7,410 bases of DNA from Microcaldota archaeon (GTDB taxonomy: Archaea; Micrarchaeota; Micrarchaeia; Anstonellales; Bilamarchaeaceae), in the NCBI GenBank assembly GCA_023247345.1, contig JAHFGR010000055.1, positions 1-7,410 on the forward strand, given 5' to 3'. This document shows, piece by piece, positions 5,167 through 7,410 of the stretch (its first letter is position 1; the number at the start of each line of letters is the position of its first letter). Under the pieces are notes generated by a model. The model made no database searches. It was given only the letters and a program-made list of their open reading frames with translations, and was not told the origin of the DNA. Both the position numbers and the translations under genes were made by a program.

Positions 5167-5174
5167 TATTAAAA
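5167..5174 (+). promoter_or_regulatory. TATA box of the GXGXG-domain gene
   Basis: TATTAAAA is centred about 27-28 nt before the ATG at 5198. This is the distance for a leaderless archaeal transcript. No Shine-Dalgarno is seen before that ATG, which agrees. It is the main evidence for using 5198 rather than the later ATG at 5336. Confidence 0.5.
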
Positions 5175-5197
5175 CACTTCTTTACTAAATTTCTAAC

Positions 5198-5977
5198 ATG
5201 GAATTAATGGTCAGAAGCAGTAGACTGGAAGCAGGAAGCAGTAAGCCTAACGCATACACCATAAATACTACTCCTTATAGCTTACCGTCGATTACAGCCT
5301 CAGTCCTAAAGCCTACACCCTATGGCCTACCATCTATGGCAGCGGCTAATAGCCGCTTTGACAAATACAAACCAGAACCTCATAAATCCGTTCGTCAATT
5401 AAAAATTGAAGGAGCTGAAGACGAAACTCCGAACCAATTGAAAGATGCCTGGTCTAGATTAGAATTGAACACTACTTCAGAATTTACCTATATCGATGCT
5501 TTTAGATTGATAAGACATCTTGATTACTCTACAAAAGATGTTGAAAAATTTAGTATTGCTTTAGCAGAATTCCAAGACGAAATAAAGTTCGCAGAAAGAG
5601 CAGGAATATTTCTGAGCGCGTTAATAAATAATGGCAAGGATAAAAATTACGTCGTTCATGCAAATCACCTTAATGTTTTATTAGACTGTATTGGCTTTAG
5701 AAATAGAAAAAACATTAAAGTGGAAGGTAGCATTGGCAAGTGTGTCGGGTATTCAATGTTATCCGGAATTATTTTTGTCAATGGAGATGTCGGCAATGCT
5801 ATAGGCCATGCTATGCAAGGAGGAAAAATTTATATTGTAGGTGAGCGTGGGTTATTAGGAGAGTATATCGCCGGGGGTAGAATATACGTTAGAGGAGAAA
5901 TAATCCTTTCAATCGGTTTTTTCGAATCACTATTTAATAAATTTGTAGACAAGTACTGTAGCGGGGTAGGGTTTTGA
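5198..5977 (+). CDS. GXGXG beta-helix domain protein (glutamate synthase C-terminal/FwdC-like fold)
   Basis: A 259-residue protein. Residues 173-240 carry repeated turns of the type G-x-IG-x2-VG-x2-M-x2-G-x-I-x-V-x-GDVGN-x-IG-x2-M-x-GG-x-IYI-x-G. This is the right-handed beta-helix found in the C-terminal domain of glutamate synthase large subunit and in formylmethanofuran dehydrogenase subunit C. Only about three turns are present, far fewer than in those enzymes, and no catalytic cofactor site is visible. A structural or assembly role is therefore more likely than enzymatic activity. Residues 51-172 are a charged, mostly helical region that I do not recognise. Residues 1-50 are low-complexity and derive from DNA repeats, so the functional start might be Met47 (5336), giving 213 residues. 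It has its own promoter and sits between the tRNA and ftsZ. Confidence 0.8.
   Translation: MELMVRSSRLEAGSSKPNAYTINTTPYSLPSITASVLKPTPYGLPSMAAANSRFDKYKPEPHKSVRQLKIEGAEDETPNQLKDAWSRLELNTTSEFTYIDAFRLIRHLDYSTKDVEKFSIALAEFQDEIKFAERAGIFLSALINNGKDKNYVVHANHLNVLLDCIGFRNRKNIKVEGSIGKCVGYSMLSGIIFVNGDVGNAIGHAMQGGKIYIVGERGLLGEYIAGGRIYVRGEIILSIGFFESLFNKFVDKYCSGVGF
5210..5344 (+). repeat. Degenerate short-period repeat tract within the 5' coding end
   Basis: The first part repeats GAAGCAG-like heptads (GGAAGCA GGAAGCA GTAAGCC at 5228-5248). The second part repeats CCTA-rich words. Two 30-bp imperfect copies begin 45 bp apart (5270-5299 and 5315-5344) and encode TPYSLPSITA and TPYGLPSMAA. The look is of non-coding repetitive DNA captured into, or mistaken for, an N-terminus. 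Confidence 0.6.
5341..5357. repeat. Perfect 7-bp inverted repeat
   Basis: AGCGGCT-AAT-AGCCGCT, a perfect hairpin with a three-base loop. It lies at the boundary between the repeat tract and the more protein-like part of the GXGXG gene, five bases after the alternative ATG at 5336. A related AGCGG...CCGCT stem occurs in the tRNA T-loop insert. Confidence 0.6.
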
Positions 5978-6010
5978 TTAAAAGTAATATTTTAGCCGTC
6001 CAATAGCTAA

Positions 6011-6020
6011 TATATTTATA
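6011..6020 (+). promoter_or_regulatory. TATA box of the ftsZ-secE-spt5 unit
   Basis: TATATTTATA should place the transcription start near 6044. That gives a leader of about 35 nt carrying the ribosome binding site AGGTGG (6069-6074) just before the TTG start. Confidence 0.55.
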
Positions 6021-6078
6021 CCTTTTGCTTCATTATTAGTTAAACTATTTTTATGTTATTAATGAGCTAGGTGGTCAT

Positions 6079-7200
6079 TTGCCAAACGGAAACGAATCAA
6101 ACACATACCAATCAACTACATATACCGAAAGGAAAATTCTTCAGGACGTAGGTCCAAAGACCAAAGACGACGAAGAAATAATGAAATTTCTTGAAGAAAC
6201 AAAACAAAAAATATACATTGTTGGTGCTGGAGGAAGCGGAACGAATACCATCGATCGATTATTCGAACTCGGTACTGAAGGCGTACAACTTGTTGGTATG
6301 AATACTGATGCAAAACATTTACTAAGGGTCAGGGCGAATAAAAAATTAATATTAGGAAAAAAATTAACTGGTGGGAAAGGTGCGGGCAGCAATCCGCAAA
6401 TAGGAGAAGAAGCCGCTAAGGAAAGTATAAATGAAATAAAGGACGCGCTAGCAGGCAGTTCTTTAGTATTTATAACATGTGGCATGGGCGGAGGCACTGG
6501 CACTGGCAGTGCAGCAGTAATAGCTGAACAGGCAAGGGCATGTGGTGCGCTTACTGTTGCAGTCGTTACATTGCCATTTAGTTCAGAGGGAAAAATAAGA
6601 TTGGAAAATGCGATTCAAGGTTTGGAAAAATTGAAAAAACATACCGACACTTTAATAGTAATAAAAAATGATCGTTTGTTGAATTTAGTTCCCGATCTAC
6701 CGTTAAATACTGCATTTAAAGTATGCGACGAAATTTTGGCGAGCAGCGTAAAAGGCATTGCTGAACTCGTAACAAAATCAGGGCTCGTTAACGTTGATTT
6801 CGCTGATTTAAGAACAATATTAAGCGAGGCAGGATTTGGTGTTATTGGCCTTGGCGAAGCATCAATCGATGCAAAGCACGAAGACCGCGCTCGCGTTGCA
6901 GTTGAAACAGCATTAAATTCTCCATTGCTGGATGCTGATGTCAGCAGTTCGACAAAAGCATTGATAAATGTAGTCGGTGGAGACGATATGACATTAAAAG
7001 AAGCCGAATATGTGGTTTCAGAAACTGCCAGACGAATAAACCCAAATGCTCATATAATCTGGGGTGCAAGAATAGAAGAGAATATTAAAAAATCTTCCAT
7101 GCGCGTATTAGTTGTATTAGCCGGAGTTAAATTCCCAAAATATGAATTCATGCCTAAGAGCGCTGAATTAGAAGGTTTAGAATTAGATTTAATAGGATGA
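6079..7200 (+). CDS. ftsZ: Cell division GTPase FtsZ
   Basis: A 373-residue tubulin-superfamily GTPase that forms the division ring at mid-cell. Visible motifs are the nucleotide-binding GAGGSGTN (49-56), NTDAKHL (75-81), the tubulin signature GGGTGTGSA (137-145), the LPFSSEGKIRLENA segment, and the T7-loop NVDFADLRTIL (238-248), whose aspartates activate GTP hydrolysis on the next subunit. The C-terminal domain ends in a short acidic/hydrophobic tail (ELEGLELDLIG), as in archaeal FtsZ1. The first ~40 residues are a polar extension. The start is TTG at 6079, chosen because AGGTGG lies at 6069-6074; the next in-frame ATG (6181) has no such site. secE follows after 7 nt. All key residues are intact. 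Confidence 0.97.
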   Translation: MPNGNESNTYQSTTYTERKILQDVGPKTKDDEEIMKFLEETKQKIYIVGAGGSGTNTIDRLFELGTEGVQLVGMNTDAKHLLRVRANKKLILGKKLTGGKGAGSNPQIGEEAAKESINEIKDALAGSSLVFITCGMGGGTGTGSAAVIAEQARACGALTVAVVTLPFSSEGKIRLENAIQGLEKLKKHTDTLIVIKNDRLLNLVPDLPLNTAFKVCDEILASSVKGIAELVTKSGLVNVDFADLRTILSEAGFGVIGLGEASIDAKHEDRARVAVETALNSPLLDADVSSSTKALINVVGGDDMTLKEAEYVVSETARRINPNAHIIWGARIEENIKKSSMRVLVVLAGVKFPKYEFMPKSAELEGLELDLIG

Positions 7201-7207
7201 TGATAAA

Positions 7208-7369
7208 ATGGATATAGGCGACCTAATTAAACGATGTGTTAGAATATTCTATATTTCAAGAAAACCAACAGATGAAGAATTTAAAGAGGTTGCAAAAGTT
7301 ACTGTGCTCGGAATGATTGTAATTGGAGTAATCGGAATGATAATTTCATTGCTATTTACTTCATTTTAA
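7208..7369 (+). CDS. secE: Preprotein translocase subunit SecE (Sec61-gamma)
   Basis: A 53-residue single-span membrane protein that clamps the SecY channel. The amphipathic helix KRCVRIFYISRKPTDEEFKEVAKV has the typical S-x-KPT-x-EF-x2-VAK motif. It is followed by the transmembrane segment LGMIVIGVIGMIISLLF (34-50). The length is normal for archaea. It starts 7 nt after ftsZ, with GGATGATG overlapping the ftsZ stop as a weak ribosome binding site. The position before spt5 is conserved in archaea. Confidence 0.95.
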   Translation: MDIGDLIKRCVRIFYISRKPTDEEFKEVAKVTVLGMIVIGVIGMIISLLFTSF

Positions 7370-7392
7370 TAAATTTGAAATGGTGAACCAAG

Positions 7393-7410
7393 ATGATTTA
7401 TACTATAAGA
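7393..7410 (+). CDS. spt5: Transcription elongation factor Spt5 (NusG), first six codons
   Basis: ATG at 7393 with GGTGA (7382-7386) six bases upstream, then codons for MIYTIR up to the window edge. This is the usual opening of the archaeal Spt5 NGN domain, and the gene normally follows secE. Only six residues are visible, so the call rests largely on gene order. Confidence 0.75.

Noticed and set aside
5210..5344. CRISPR array
   Set aside because: The repeats are short, degenerate and lack regular unique spacers; the tract lies within an open reading frame and no cas gene is nearby.
6062..6070. Two-codon upstream ORF (ATG AGC TAG) whose stop abuts the ftsZ ribosome binding site
   Set aside because: Such a short match is expected by chance, has no ribosome binding site of its own, and nothing else supports it.

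Overview
The window looks like a piece of an AT-rich archaeal chromosome. The evidence is archaeal-type Rpo3, uS11, uS4 and uS13, archaeal EF-1beta, an archaeal Sec61-gamma-type SecE followed by the start of Spt5, TATA-box promoters close to first genes, and GGTGA-type ribosome binding sites inside gene clusters. The short Rpo3 without an Fe-S domain, the tailed ribosomal proteins and a tRNA gene interrupted at unusual positions hint at a DPANN lineage (Micrarchaeota or Diapherotrites-like). That placement is an inference and has not been tested.

Layout. Positions 1-1630 (minus strand) hold a three-gene unit read right to left: a PadR-family regulator, a LolD/MacB-type ABC ATPase, and the first 211 residues of a secreted Ig-like/S-layer-type protein that runs off the left edge. 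The genes overlap as ATGA and TAATG, and the unit probably continues with a permease. Positions 1758-4652 (minus strand) hold a translation/transcription cluster read right to left: a small zinc-ribbon protein, EF-1beta, uS13, uS4, uS11 and Rpo3. Intergenic gaps are 8-50 nt. Three of these six genes start with TTG, and most starts have a GGTG-type Shine-Dalgarno. The zinc-ribbon gene is preceded by a leader that can form three consecutive hairpins.

Positions 4770-4986 are an AT-rich intergenic region with outward promoter elements and two further perfect hairpins of unknown role. Positions 4987-5135 (plus strand) hold what I read as a tRNA-Arg(GCG) gene interrupted twice: a 19-nt insert in the anticodon stem (27/28) and a 56-nt insert in the T-loop (about 59/60). 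Removing both gives a 74-nt cloverleaf with all the usual conserved bases. It has its own TATA box and a downstream T-tract. It is the most interesting object in the window, because neither junction shows a canonical bulge-helix-bulge motif.

Positions 5198-5977 (plus strand) encode a protein with a short GXGXG beta-helix domain, related to the C-terminal domain of glutamate synthase and to FwdC. Its first ~50 codons are made of degenerate short repeats and a perfect hairpin. Positions 6079-7410 (plus strand) hold ftsZ, secE and the first six codons of spt5, a typical archaeal cell-division/secretion/transcription-elongation order.

Functionally, most of the window is core information processing (ribosome, RNA polymerase, elongation factor, tRNA), secretion and division. 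The PadR-ABC unit is the one adaptive envelope module.
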